Below, one piece after another: positions 1-7,866 of a stretch of 64,000 nt of DNA. Where the stretch lies: the NCBI GenBank assembly GCA_947626415.1, contig CANQSA010000006.1, positions 1-64,000 on the forward strand. Reading direction: 5' to 3'. The notes under the pieces were generated by a model. That model was not told the DNA's origin. It saw only the letters and a list, made by a program, of their open reading frames with translations, and made no database searches. The stretch is from an uncultured Lachnospiraceae bacterium (GTDB lineage: Bacteria > Bacillota > Clostridia > Lachnospirales > Lachnospiraceae). The position numbers were made by a program, and so were the translations under genes. Each line of letters starts with the position of its first letter. The stretch's first letter is position 1.

Positions 1-2
1 GG

Positions 3-482
3 CGCAATGCGCAAACGCCGGATAGGAACGGCAAAATTTTTTACACTTCTACTACTTCTTTATCACACATCAGCAAATGGGCAGGCATTGTATTCTCAGG
101 AATTATGAACGGAATTGATAATTATGAAGAGTTTGGAAATGTGAATCAGATACGGTTCTGGGAAGAAACGATATCAGAGACAGCGATTGATGTGGGGATC
201 GGTATTGCGGCGACTGCAGCGGCAACTGCACTTTTGCCGGCAGCAGCTCCGGCGGTGGCAGTAACATTGGTAGCAACGGGAACAGTATGGGCAGCAGACT
301 TTGTGACACGTCAGCTTACAAAATATTTTGGCGGAGAGGAAAAGGGTCTGACGGAAACGGTATCTGACTTTGTACTGGATACGGGAGAAAAAGTAGTTAA
401 TTATGTAAAAGATACATTCAGTGGAATAGGAAAAGTGGTTTCCAATGTTAAGAATGTAATTGCAAAATGGGCATTTATATAA
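3..482 (+). CDS. C-terminal part of a large LXG/type VII-like toxin or surface protein (partial)
   Basis: The reading frame is open from the left edge of the window to the TAA at 480-482, so this is the last 159 residues of a longer protein and not a small gene starting at the internal ATG at 105. The visible part has a motif ISKWAGIVFSGIMNGIDNY, then an Ala/Gly-rich hydrophobic stretch (about residues 60-95 of the fragment) and an amphipathic tail. Such Gly/Ala-rich segments are common near the C-terminus of LXG/WXG-type toxins of Firmicutes. The DUF4176 gene immediately downstream is a frequent companion of type VII secretion loci and supports this reading. The N-terminal domains that would settle the family lie outside the window. 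Confidence 0.6.
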   Translation, partial: RNAQTPDRNGKIFYTSTTSLSHISKWAGIVFSGIMNGIDNYEEFGNVNQIRFWEETISETAIDVGIGIAATAAATALLPAAAPAVAVTLVATGTVWAADFVTRQLTKYFGGEEKGLTETVSDFVLDTGEKVVNYVKDTFSGIGKVVSNVKNVIAKWAFI

Positions 483-511
483 ATAATATTTTATAGGAGG
501 TGATAAGGAAT

Positions 512-781
512 ATGAAAGTGAATGAATTGCTTCCGATTGGGAGTGTGATCTATCTGCGCGAAGCAGACCGCCTGCTGATGATTTTTGGTGTAAAACAGAG
601 TAATCTGGATACCGGTGAAGAGTATGATTATATCGGAGTATTATATCCGGAAGGAAGTATGGGCAGAGAGTCTCAGTTTTTATTTCAGCACAAAGACATA
701 GAGCGGGTCGTATTTCGGGGATATGAAGATGATGCGAGATCGGAATTTATTAAAAAATTGGAAGCGTTTTATGAACAATAA
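512..781 (+). CDS. DUF4176 domain protein (type VII secretion-associated)
   Basis: A small soluble protein of 89 residues starting MKVNELLPIGSVIYL and containing the segments FGVKQ and YDYIGVLYPEG, which are the usual signature of DUF4176. AGGAGG lies at 495-500; the ATG at 512 is preferred over an in-frame GTG at 500, which would coincide with the ribosome site. It follows the partial toxin gene by about 30 bp and is probably cotranscribed. DUF4176 proteins recur next to LXG toxins and ESX-type components; their molecular role is not established. Family call is by motif recognition only. Confidence 0.75.
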   Translation: MKVNELLPIGSVIYLREADRLLMIFGVKQSNLDTGEEYDYIGVLYPEGSMGRESQFLFQHKDIERVVFRGYEDDARSEFIKKLEAFYEQ

Positions 782-901
782 TCTGAAAGTAAATGAAAAT
801 CAGTCTAATAAGGCGCAGTAATCGTTTATACAGCAGAGTTATGAACAGCAGTACCCCCTCAGCAGGGATATGAAACAAATTTGTATATAGGCGGCATATA
901 A
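771..901 (+). pseudogene. Decayed short Gln/Tyr-rich ORF
   Basis: An ATG at 771 overlaps the end of the DUF4176 gene and opens MNNNLKVNENQSNKAQ, then stops at 819. Reading through the stop in the same frame gives SFIQQSYEQQY, and a shift by one base at the run of five C (about 864-868) gives PPQQGYETNLYIGGI followed by TAA at 899-901. One premature stop plus one loss in a C run restores a continuous Gln/Tyr-rich peptide, so this looks like a broken copy of a low-complexity gene of the same secretion locus. A sequencing error could explain the shift but not the stop. Confidence 0.4.
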
Positions 902-924
902 AATATAAAATTTAGGTTCTTTCC

Positions 925-953
925 TTTTCACAATTTCATTTCTGTGCTATACT
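925..953 (+). promoter_or_regulatory. Probable promoter for the metallophosphoesterase operon
   Basis: An extended -10 element TGC TATACT (945-953) with a weak -35 TTTTCA (925-930) at 17 bp spacing. The predicted start near 960 falls directly at the base of the hairpin described next. Confidence 0.45.
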
Positions 954-960
954 GGGGTTG

Positions 961-1006
961 CACCCTGCTTGTCCGTGGAAGCGGGAAGCAGGGTGTTATT
1001 ATTTTT
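961..1006 (+). terminator. Intrinsic terminator-like hairpin in the 5' leader
   Basis: CACCCTGCTT (961-970) pairs perfectly with AAGCAGGGTG (986-995) and is followed by TTATTATTTTT. It lies between the probable promoter and the ribosome site of the metallophosphoesterase gene, so it may act as an attenuator or as a 5' stabilising hairpin. It could alternatively terminate upstream transcription. Confidence 0.6.
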
Positions 1007-1021
1007 GGCAAGGAGGGGCTT

Positions 1022-2203
1022 ATGATAATCGGATTTCTTGTGATTTTCTGTGTATACATACTGATAAATGTCTATCCGGCGCATCGGGCGTTAAGCTGGC
1101 TGAAAGCCATCTGGCGCGGGTTCGACCGGATCTGGATTAAAATAATCTATTATATTTTATACATGGCGGCAGCAGCGATGCCGCTGGTCGGACTGATCCT
1201 TCCGAAAGGAAAGGTACAGACGGTTTTGTCGAAAGCCGGCTATTATGTGATGGGATTTGTCATATATCTGGTTTTGGTATTGCTGGCCTTTGATCTGCTG
1301 CGCGGATTGGGGCGTGTGACGAATCTGCTGAAAAAACGGTGGGTACAGAACCGGGTGGTTCAGATCGTAAGCGGCGCTCTGGTTTTGCTGACGGTATCGG
1401 GAATCGTCGGATATGGCTGTTATCATGCCAGACAGCTTCAGACGAAGGAGTATGAGGTCGCCATTGATAAAACGGTGGAAAGCTCTGACGGGATTACGGT
1501 TGCCCTGATCTCCGATCTGCATTTCGGATGTAATATCGGGGCCGAACAGTTTCGCACTGTGGTCGATACGGTCAATGACATGAACGCGGATCTCATCTGT
1601 ATTGCAGGCGATATTTTTGACGGCGGTTACGATGCGGTGGAGGAACCGGAAAAACTGATCTCCATGTTTCGGGAGTTAAAGAGTACATACGGGGTATACG
1701 CCTGCTTCGGCAATCATGATGTAGCCCGCGCGATGAATCGGGACGCAGAATCCGCGCAGACCGACAACAGGATGGAGGAATTCCTGGAGCAGGCGGGCGT
1801 GAAGCTGCTGCAGGATGAAGCGGTTATGATCAATTACCAGTTCTATCTGGTGGGCAGACGGGACGCCCGTCCGTTAGGAAGCAGCAACAATACAAGAAAA
1901 TCGGCGAATCTGCTTCTGGCCGATTTAAACAGGAACCTGCCGGTGCTGGTCATGGATCATCAGCCTTCTGATCTGAAATCACTGTCGGACAGCGGCGCGG
2001 ATCTGGTGATGTCGGGGCATACCCACAACGGACAGCTCTTTCCGGGCAATCTGCTGGTAGGGCTGCTCAATGACAACGCGTATGGTTATTACCGGGACGG
2101 AAGGATGCAGTCAATCGTAACGTCCGGCGCCGGACTGTGGGGACCGTATATGCGGGTCGGCACAGATTGTGAAGTGGTTAAGATTCATGTGAAATGGAAT
2201 TAA
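1022..2203 (+). CDS. Membrane-anchored metallophosphoesterase (YkuE-like)
   Basis: A 393-residue protein with several hydrophobic N-terminal segments (roughly residues 1-150) followed by a calcineurin-like phosphoesterase domain. The metal-binding motifs are visible in order: ISDLHFG, GDIFDGG, GNHD, a lone H in VMDHQP, and SGHTHNGQLFPG. These ligate a dinuclear metal centre in the family. The ATG at 1022 is chosen because GGAGGGG lies 6-11 bases upstream; an in-frame start at 944 would put coding sequence through the leader hairpin. The substrate is unknown; relatives act on phosphodiesters at or near the membrane. It starts a tight run with the radical SAM gene 4 bp downstream and nth. Confidence 0.88.
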   Translation: MIIGFLVIFCVYILINVYPAHRALSWLKAIWRGFDRIWIKIIYYILYMAAAAMPLVGLILPKGKVQTVLSKAGYYVMGFVIYLVLVLLAFDLLRGLGRVTNLLKKRWVQNRVVQIVSGALVLLTVSGIVGYGCYHARQLQTKEYEVAIDKTVESSDGITVALISDLHFGCNIGAEQFRTVVDTVNDMNADLICIAGDIFDGGYDAVEEPEKLISMFRELKSTYGVYACFGNHDVARAMNRDAESAQTDNRMEEFLEQAGVKLLQDEAVMINYQFYLVGRRDARPLGSSNNTRKSANLLLADLNRNLPVLVMDHQPSDLKSLSDSGADLVMSGHTHNGQLFPGNLLVGLLNDNAYGYYRDGRMQSIVTSGAGLWGPYMRVGTDCEVVKIHVKWN

Positions 2204-2207
2204 AGCA

Positions 2208-4031
2208 ATGAAGATTTTACTGGTGGCGGTCAACGCCAAATATATTCATTCCAACCTGGCGGTGTATTCTCTGAAGGCGTATGCCGAAAAAGCGGCCGGT
2301 ATCCCAAAACCCGGCGGCGGACGGCAGCCTTTTGACGGAAAGATTGAGATTGCGGAATATACAATCAACCAGTATGCGGACGATATTTTAAGACAGCTGT
2401 ATGAGAAACAGCCGGACCTGATCGCGTTTTCGTGCTATATCTGGAATATTGAAACGGTGACGCGTCTGATCCGGGAATTTCATAAGCTGAAACCGGACGT
2501 GCCGGTCTGGGTGGGCGGCCCGGAGGTCTCCTACCGTGCGAAAGAACTGCTCGCTGAATTTCCGCAGATCACCGGCGTGATGGTGGGAGAAGGAGAGCAG
2601 ATCTTTGCGAATCTGGTTCGCGCATACAGCGAACTGGGACGACAGGAGTGGAATCGGGCCGATCTGCGCACTGTCAGAGGAATCGTATATCGGAACGGAA
2701 CCGATATTTCGGAAACGCCGCCGGAGGCGGAACTGAATATGGATCAGATCCCGTTTATCTATCGGGATATGGAGCAGTTTGAAAACCGGATCGTCTATTA
2801 TGAAAGCAGCCGCGGCTGCCCGTTTTCCTGCAGCTATTGCCTTTCCTCCGTGGAAAAGCGGATGCGGTTTCGGAGCCTTGAGCTGGTAAAGCGGGAGCTG
2901 CAGTTTTTCCTGGATCACAGGGTGCCGCAGGTGAAACTGGTCGACCGCACCTTTAACTGTGACAAAAACAGGGCGCTGGAGCTCTGGCGGTATCTGCTGG
3001 AGCATGACAACGGCGTCACCAATTTCCATTTTGAGATCGCGGCGGATCTGATCACAGAGGAACAGATTGCCGTGATACGCAGGATGCGCCCGGGACTGAT
3101 CCAGCTGGAGATCGGCGTACAATCGACCAATCCGCCGACCATAGCGGAGATTCGGCGGATTACGGATCTGGAAAAGATCAAAACGGTTGTATCTAAGATT
3201 CACGCAGGGAAAAACGTGCATCAGCATTTAGACCTGATCGCCGGACTGCCCTATGAAGATCTGCGGCAATTCAGACAGTCCTTTAACGAAGTATACGCGA
3301 TGGAGCCGGATCAGCTGCAGCTTGGATTTTTAAAGGTACTGTCCGGTTCCTATATGGAAGAACAGAGAGAGCGGTACGGTCTGGTGTGCCGGGAGGAACC
3401 GCCCTATGAGGTACTGTATACCAAATGGATGTCGTATGACGACCTCTGTGTGCTGAAACGGGTGGAAGCGGTACTGGAGATTTATTATAACAGCGGGCAG
3501 TTCAGAAATACCATGAAGTGCCTCACACGGGAATTTGAAACCCCTTATGATTGTTATGAAGCGCTTGGGAATTTTTATGAAGCGGCAAAGCCAAATGGGG
3601 AAAAGCACAGCCGGCTGACCCGATATTTGCTGCTGCTTGCCTTTATCAGACAAATCGGAAAAGGGATGGAGGCGGAACGCGCTGCGATCTACCGGGAACT
3701 GCTGACTCTGGACGTCTATTTACGGGAAAACAGCAAGACAAGACCGGAATTCGCGGCGGATCTGAGCCCGTATAAACAGGAAACTTACGCCTTTTACCGG
3801 CAGGAGGCGCAGACAAGGGAGGCGCTTCCGGATTATACGGCGTATAATGAGAAACAGCTGATCAAAATGACACATCTGGAATATTTTTCCTATAATCTGC
3901 CTGCATTTATCGAAGAAGGCAGGATTACAAAAGAACCCATGCGGATGCTGTTTGATTATCAAAACCGCAGTCCGCTGAATCAGGAAGCACGGACAAAGCT
4001 GTATCGGGGCTTTGGAATGGAGGAAGTATGA
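2208..4031 (+). CDS. B12-binding domain radical SAM protein, DUF4080
   Basis: A 607-residue protein opening with a cobalamin-binding-type Rossmann domain (MKILLVAVNAKYIHSNLAVY; residues about 1-140, with WVGGPEVS), then a radical SAM core whose cluster motif is GCPFSCSYC (CxxxCxxC, near residue 205), then a C-terminal region of about 200 residues of the DUF4080 type. Such proteins use a 4Fe-4S cluster and S-adenosylmethionine, with cobalamin predicted from the N-terminal fold; no substrate is known for this subgroup. The gene starts 4 bp after the metallophosphoesterase stop and its stop overlaps the start of nth by 4 bp, so the three are translationally coupled. Confidence 0.88.
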   Translation: MKILLVAVNAKYIHSNLAVYSLKAYAEKAAGIPKPGGGRQPFDGKIEIAEYTINQYADDILRQLYEKQPDLIAFSCYIWNIETVTRLIREFHKLKPDVPVWVGGPEVSYRAKELLAEFPQITGVMVGEGEQIFANLVRAYSELGRQEWNRADLRTVRGIVYRNGTDISETPPEAELNMDQIPFIYRDMEQFENRIVYYESSRGCPFSCSYCLSSVEKRMRFRSLELVKRELQFFLDHRVPQVKLVDRTFNCDKNRALELWRYLLEHDNGVTNFHFEIAADLITEEQIAVIRRMRPGLIQLEIGVQSTNPPTIAEIRRITDLEKIKTVVSKIHAGKNVHQHLDLIAGLPYEDLRQFRQSFNEVYAMEPDQLQLGFLKVLSGSYMEEQRERYGLVCREEPPYEVLYTKWMSYDDLCVLKRVEAVLEIYYNSGQFRNTMKCLTREFETPYDCYEALGNFYEAAKPNGEKHSRLTRYLLLLAFIRQIGKGMEAERAAIYRELLTLDVYLRENSKTRPEFAADLSPYKQETYAFYRQEAQTREALPDYTAYNEKQLIKMTHLEYFSYNLPAFIEEGRITKEPMRMLFDYQNRSPLNQEARTKLYRGFGMEEV

Positions 4032-4675
4032 CAAGGGCAGAAAACCCCAAATATGTAACGGAAATTCTGGCGGCGCTGGATGCGCAGTACGGTACGGATT
4101 ACCGCTGTTACCTCAATCATGAAAATGCGTGGCAGCTGCTGATCGCCGTTATCTTAAGCGCGCAGTGTACGGACGCGAGAGTGAATATCGTGACGGAGAC
4201 GCTTTTTAAAAAATATGATACGCTGGAGAAATTTGCCAATGCGGATCTGAAGGAACTGGAGCAGGATATCCACTCGACCGGCTTCTATCACGCCAAGGCG
4301 AAGAATATCATTTCCTGTGCCAATGATCTGGTACATAAATTTGGCGGAGAAGTGCCGAGCAGTCTGGAGGATCTGACTTCCCTGGCCGGAGTAGGACGCA
4401 AAACCGCCAATGTAATCCGCGGCAATATCTACAATGATCCGAGCATTGTCGTGGATACCCATGTGAAGCGGATCTCCAAAAAACTGGGATTTACGAAAGA
4501 AGATGATCCGGTTAAGGTGGAATTTGAACTGATGGAAGTTCTTCCGAAGGATCATTGGATCCTGTATAATATTCAGATCATTACGCTGGGCCGTACAATC
4601 TGTACCGCCCGCAGTCCCAAATGTGAGGAGTGTTTCCTGAATCCTTACTGCGCGGCATACCGCAAAACGGTATAA
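4028..4675 (+). CDS. nth: Endonuclease III (DNA glycosylase/AP lyase)
   Basis: Removes oxidised pyrimidines and cleaves the abasic site in base-excision repair. The 215-residue length is normal. Visible marks are the LSAQCTDARVN helix, the helix-hairpin-helix SLAGVGRKTANV containing the catalytic Lys, the Asp of VDTHVKRISKKLG, and the C-terminal iron-sulfur motif C-x6-C-x2-C-x5-C (CTARSPKCEECFLNPYC). The ATG overlaps the stop of the DUF4080 gene (ATGA), so translation is coupled. Confidence 0.96.
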   Translation: MTRAENPKYVTEILAALDAQYGTDYRCYLNHENAWQLLIAVILSAQCTDARVNIVTETLFKKYDTLEKFANADLKELEQDIHSTGFYHAKAKNIISCANDLVHKFGGEVPSSLEDLTSLAGVGRKTANVIRGNIYNDPSIVVDTHVKRISKKLGFTKEDDPVKVEFELMEVLPKDHWILYNIQIITLGRTICTARSPKCEECFLNPYCAAYRKTV

Positions 4676-4733
4676 AACAGGAAAAACAACGCACGGGCAG
4701 TATTTTAGTAACATTTTTTTAATATATTTTGTA

Positions 4734-4762
4734 TTGCCCCGACTTCAATCCTGTGTTATACT
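4734..4762 (+). promoter_or_regulatory. Probable promoter upstream of the microprotein and VanW gene
   Basis: -35 TTGCCC (4734-4739), 17 bp spacer, extended -10 TGT TATACT ending at 4762. It sits in the gap after nth and would give a leader of about 30 nt before the ATG at 4800. Confidence 0.5.
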
Positions 4763-4799
4763 ACAAGTTACGATATTATCCGGAAACGAAGGTGAAGGT

Positions 4800-4907
4800 A
4801 TGATCAATTTTAACAATCAGAAAACAAGAAGACGGATTTCTGCGATAATCATTGTGATTGTTGTGGTGGCGATGGTTGTTACCATTTTGCTGCCGGCGTT
4901 TGTATAA
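4800..4907 (+). CDS. Single-pass membrane microprotein (35 residues)
   Basis: A short ORF with a good ribosome site (AAGGTGAAGG directly upstream) between a promoter and the VanW gene. The peptide has a polar, basic N-terminus with NNQKTRRRISA followed by one long aliphatic helix (IIIVIVVVAMVVTILLPAFV). This layout resembles the Prli42/DUF4044 class of tiny Firmicute membrane proteins, in which the short N-terminal tail faces the cytoplasm, but I cannot confirm the family. It ends 17 bp before the VanW ATG and is probably in the same transcript. Confidence 0.65.
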   Translation: MINFNNQKTRRRISAIIIVIVVVAMVVTILLPAFV

Positions 4908-4924
4908 GAACAGGGAGGATCCAG

Positions 4925-6352
4925 ATGAAGATGAAATGGCGGGGCGTATTGCTGCTTGCGGCAATATTGATTTCAGCGAGTCATACCGCTTATGCTTCGG
5001 AACAGACGGAAAAAGGGGCAGAGCAGACGGAGAGCACGGCGGGGAAAACAAAAACAGACGAAAAAAAGCAGTACCAGATAGGGATTAACCGGATTGTACC
5101 CGGCGTTTTGATCGGTACGGTAGATGTCGGCGGCATGACAAAAAAGGAAGCGACCGCCGCGGTGAAAGCATATATGAAGGATTATACCGGCAAAACGGTT
5201 ACGCTGGATGTGAAAGGGCAGTCTGCATATACGACAGTCGCTAAGCTGGGCTATGCCTGGTCCAATGAAGATGTCGTGGATGAAGCGATGCAGGTGGCCA
5301 AGCAGGGGAATATCATCAGCCGTTATAAGGAACGGGTAGAGATTCAGGAAGCGAAAAAAAAGTTTTCGATCGAGACCGCGCTGGATGAGGAGAAGATGAA
5401 GAAGGAAGTGGACGCAGTCTGCGCACCTTATGATAATCCGGCGAAAAACGCGACGGTAAAGAAGGAAGGATCCGGATTTGCGATCACAGAAGGACAGGAC
5501 GGGTATCTGGTGGACCGGGACGCGACTTCCGCTTTGGTAAAAGAAGAACTGAACGGCTGGAACGGAAAGGAATTTGCGGTAAACGCCGTCTGCGTTACGG
5601 ATAAGCCCAAGGTTACGTCCGAGGACTGCAAAAAGATCGGCGAGAAGCCGATGGGATCGTATTCTACTTATTTTGGAACCGGAAGTGCCAATTATAACCG
5701 GAATATGAATATTCAGAATGGCTGCCGGCTTTTAAATGGGATCACACTGGCGCCGGACGAGCAGCTGAGCGTATTGGACGCTATCATGCCGTTTTCGGTA
5801 GAGAACGGCTTTTATGAGGCGGGAACCTTTGAAGGCGGCAGAGTATCTACCGGAATCGGCGGTGGGATCTGTCAGGTTTCCACTACCCTGTATAACGCGC
5901 TGCTGTTGGCGGAGCTGCAGATCGATGTGCGGTATAACCACTCAATGACGGTCGGCTATGTGCCGTTGGCGGCGGATGCGGCGATTTCAGAAGGATATAA
6001 GGATCTGGTGTTTACCAATAATACGGACGCGCCGCTTTATATAGAGGCTTATGCCAACCTTGATACCGGGGTGGTTACGTTTAACCTGTACGGGCATGAT
6101 ACCAGAGATCCCGGCAGAACGGTGGAATATAAGAGCCAGACGATCAGCAAGACGCCTCCGGGTTATCGAGAGATCCTGGATAAATCCAAACCGGCGGGCT
6201 ATAAGCGGACTACGACCGTGGGATATACCGGATATGTGGCGAAGCTGTGGAAATACGTTTATCAGGACGGAAAGCAGATTTCCAAAGAAGAGGTCAATAC
6301 CAGCACCTACATTGCGACCGATACCGAGGTCGTGGTAGGCCCCAAGAAATAA
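4925..6352 (+). CDS. VanW family protein with peptidoglycan-binding-like domain
   Basis: A 475-residue secreted protein. Residues 1-25 form a signal peptide (ending near AYASEQ), followed by a charged linker, a region of about 150 residues resembling the PG_binding_4 domain that usually precedes VanW (from IGTVDVGGMTKKEA), and the VanW domain (about residues 240-390, with YSTYFGTGSANYNRN and GGGICQVSTTLYNA). VanW occurs in some vancomycin-resistance clusters and widely in Clostridia; its activity is unknown but a cell-wall role is assumed. GGGAGG at 4913-4918 supports the ATG at 4925. No van genes are nearby, so a resistance role is not implied. Confidence 0.88.
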   Translation: MKMKWRGVLLLAAILISASHTAYASEQTEKGAEQTESTAGKTKTDEKKQYQIGINRIVPGVLIGTVDVGGMTKKEATAAVKAYMKDYTGKTVTLDVKGQSAYTTVAKLGYAWSNEDVVDEAMQVAKQGNIISRYKERVEIQEAKKKFSIETALDEEKMKKEVDAVCAPYDNPAKNATVKKEGSGFAITEGQDGYLVDRDATSALVKEELNGWNGKEFAVNAVCVTDKPKVTSEDCKKIGEKPMGSYSTYFGTGSANYNRNMNIQNGCRLLNGITLAPDEQLSVLDAIMPFSVENGFYEAGTFEGGRVSTGIGGGICQVSTTLYNALLLAELQIDVRYNHSMTVGYVPLAADAAISEGYKDLVFTNNTDAPLYIEAYANLDTGVVTFNLYGHDTRDPGRTVEYKSQTISKTPPGYREILDKSKPAGYKRTTTVGYTGYVAKLWKYVYQDGKQISKEEVNTSTYIATDTEVVVGPKK

Positions 6353-6381
6353 TTCAGTCAGATTTTAATTCGGAGGAGCGC

Positions 6382-7377
6382 ATGAGAATCGGGAAAATAT
6401 CGGAGTCGGTTTTGAAGCGGTCCGTATTAAAAGAAATACAACAGGAAAAGAACGATCAGATTCCCATAGGAGCAGGCGTCGGTTTGGACTGCGGCATTTT
6501 ACGAGTCCCGCAGGGACATTGTGTCGCGGTGACGACCGATCCCATTACCTGCGTCCGGACAGATCTGGCGGCATTCGCGGTACACGCGGTTGTCAACGAT
6601 CTGGCGGCCGCGGGCGCCGCACCCGTGGGAATTTTTATTACGGCTCTGCTGCCGCCGGATTATCAGGAATCCGATTTAAAAGAACTAATGCGGGAGTTTC
6701 ACGGGATTACCGACCGGATGGGACTTACAGTCATGGGCGGTCATACAGAGACAACGGCGGCTGTGAACAGGCCGGTGCTTTCCATGACGGCAGTGGGCAC
6801 TCTGCCGGAGCAGGCGATCCGGGATCCGCGAAAGATCAGGCCCGGCATGGATATTGTGATGACGAAAGGGATCGGAATTGAAGCCACCGCCATTCTTGCC
6901 AGGGAACGGAAGGCAGTATTGGCAGAGCGATTTTCTCCATCCTTTTTGCGGCAGTGTGAAGCGTTTATCGACCGGCTGTCTATTCTGCCGGAATGCAGGA
7001 TTGCGGGGGAAATGGCTGTCGCGGCTGCGCACGATGTCAGCGAGGGCGGCGTATTCGGAGCACTGTGGGAGCTGGGAGCCTGCGCGAATCTGGGGATCGA
7101 AGCAGATCTGAAAAAGATTCCCGTATGGCAGGAAACCATTGAACTGTGTGAACAGTTTGACCTGAATCCCTACAGCGTGATCGGAGGCGGCGCGGCTCTG
7201 TTTGTAACGTCCGAAGGAGAACGGCTGCAGACAGCGCTTACGGAAGCAGGCATTCGTGCGGAGATTATCGGGAAAACAACAGCGGGCGCGGACCGCGTTA
7301 TCATAAATGACGGAGAGCGGCGCTTTCTGGAACCGCCGAAGGCGGATGAAATCAGTAAAATCATTGAAAGGGAGTAA
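6382..7377 (+). CDS. AIR synthase-related (PurM/HypE-like) protein
   Basis: A 331-residue protein of the PurM/HypE/ThiL/SelD ATP-binding superfamily. Marks include GLDCGILRV, TTDPIT, HAVVNDLAAAGAAPV, MGGHTE, the hinge PGMDIVMTKGIG, and HDVSEGGVFGALWEL in the C-terminal half. The family phosphorylates or activates small substrates with ATP; hydrogenase maturation genes are absent here, so HypE proper is unlikely and the substrate is unknown. GGAGG at 6372 supports the ATG at 6382; a longer in-frame reading from 6247 lies inside the VanW gene. It is followed after 3 bp by the Lrp gene, suggesting one operon with the aminotransferase. Confidence 0.82.
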   Translation: MRIGKISESVLKRSVLKEIQQEKNDQIPIGAGVGLDCGILRVPQGHCVAVTTDPITCVRTDLAAFAVHAVVNDLAAAGAAPVGIFITALLPPDYQESDLKELMREFHGITDRMGLTVMGGHTETTAAVNRPVLSMTAVGTLPEQAIRDPRKIRPGMDIVMTKGIGIEATAILARERKAVLAERFSPSFLRQCEAFIDRLSILPECRIAGEMAVAAAHDVSEGGVFGALWELGACANLGIEADLKKIPVWQETIELCEQFDLNPYSVIGGGAALFVTSEGERLQTALTEAGIRAEIIGKTTAGADRVIINDGERRFLEPPKADEISKIIERE

Positions 7378-7380
7378 AAA

Positions 7381-7866
7381 ATGAGAGAGTATATCTTAAA
7401 TTTAATTGAACATAACAGCAAACTGGATATCAGCGAGATCGCGGTCATGCTTGGCGTATCGGAGGTCGAGGTCGCCAACTGCATCGCGGAGATGGAGACA
7501 GAGCATATCATCTGCGGCTATCATACCCTGATCAACTGGGATAATACCGGCCATGAACGGGTAACCGCGCTGATCGAGGTCAAAGTAACGCCGCAGCGCG
7601 GTCTGGGCTTTGACAAGATTGCGGAACGGATCTATCGGTTTAATGAGGTAAAGGCGGTCTATCTGATGTCCGGCGGGTTTGACCTGACCGTGATCATTGA
7701 AGGCAAGACGCTGAAAGAGGTAGCTGGTTTTGTAGCGGATAAGCTGGCGCCGATGGAGGCAGTGTTAAGTACCTCTACCCATTTTGTACTGAAGAAATAT
7801 AAAGACTACGGTACGATCATCGGGCAGACGAAAAAAGAGGATGAAAGGATGTTGGTGACTCCATGA
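7381..7866 (+). CDS. Lrp/AsnC family transcriptional regulator
   Basis: A 161-residue protein with an N-terminal winged helix (ISEIAVMLGVSEVEVANCI) and a C-terminal RAM/AsnC ligand-binding domain (about residues 65-145; VKAVYLMSGGFDLTVIIEG). Members bind amino acids and control amino-acid metabolism genes. The stop overlaps the aminotransferase start by 4 bp, so the regulator is coupled to, and probably regulates, this aminotransferase operon. Confidence 0.9.
   Translation: MREYILNLIEHNSKLDISEIAVMLGVSEVEVANCIAEMETEHIICGYHTLINWDNTGHERVTALIEVKVTPQRGLGFDKIAERIYRFNEVKAVYLMSGGFDLTVIIEGKTLKEVAGFVADKLAPMEAVLSTSTHFVLKKYKDYGTIIGQTKKEDERMLVTP

Noticed and set aside
105..482. Separate 125-residue gene starting at 105
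   Set aside because: The same frame is open upstream to the window edge and no ribosome site precedes 105, so it is the end of a larger gene.
2388..3227. 279-codon antisense ORF over the DUF4080 gene
   Set aside because: It is the complement of well-conserved radical SAM coding sequence and has no ribosome site.
4925..6352. VanW gene as evidence of vancomycin resistance
   Set aside because: No vanA/B-type ligase, vanH or vanX gene is nearby, and VanW proteins are common in Clostridia without resistance.
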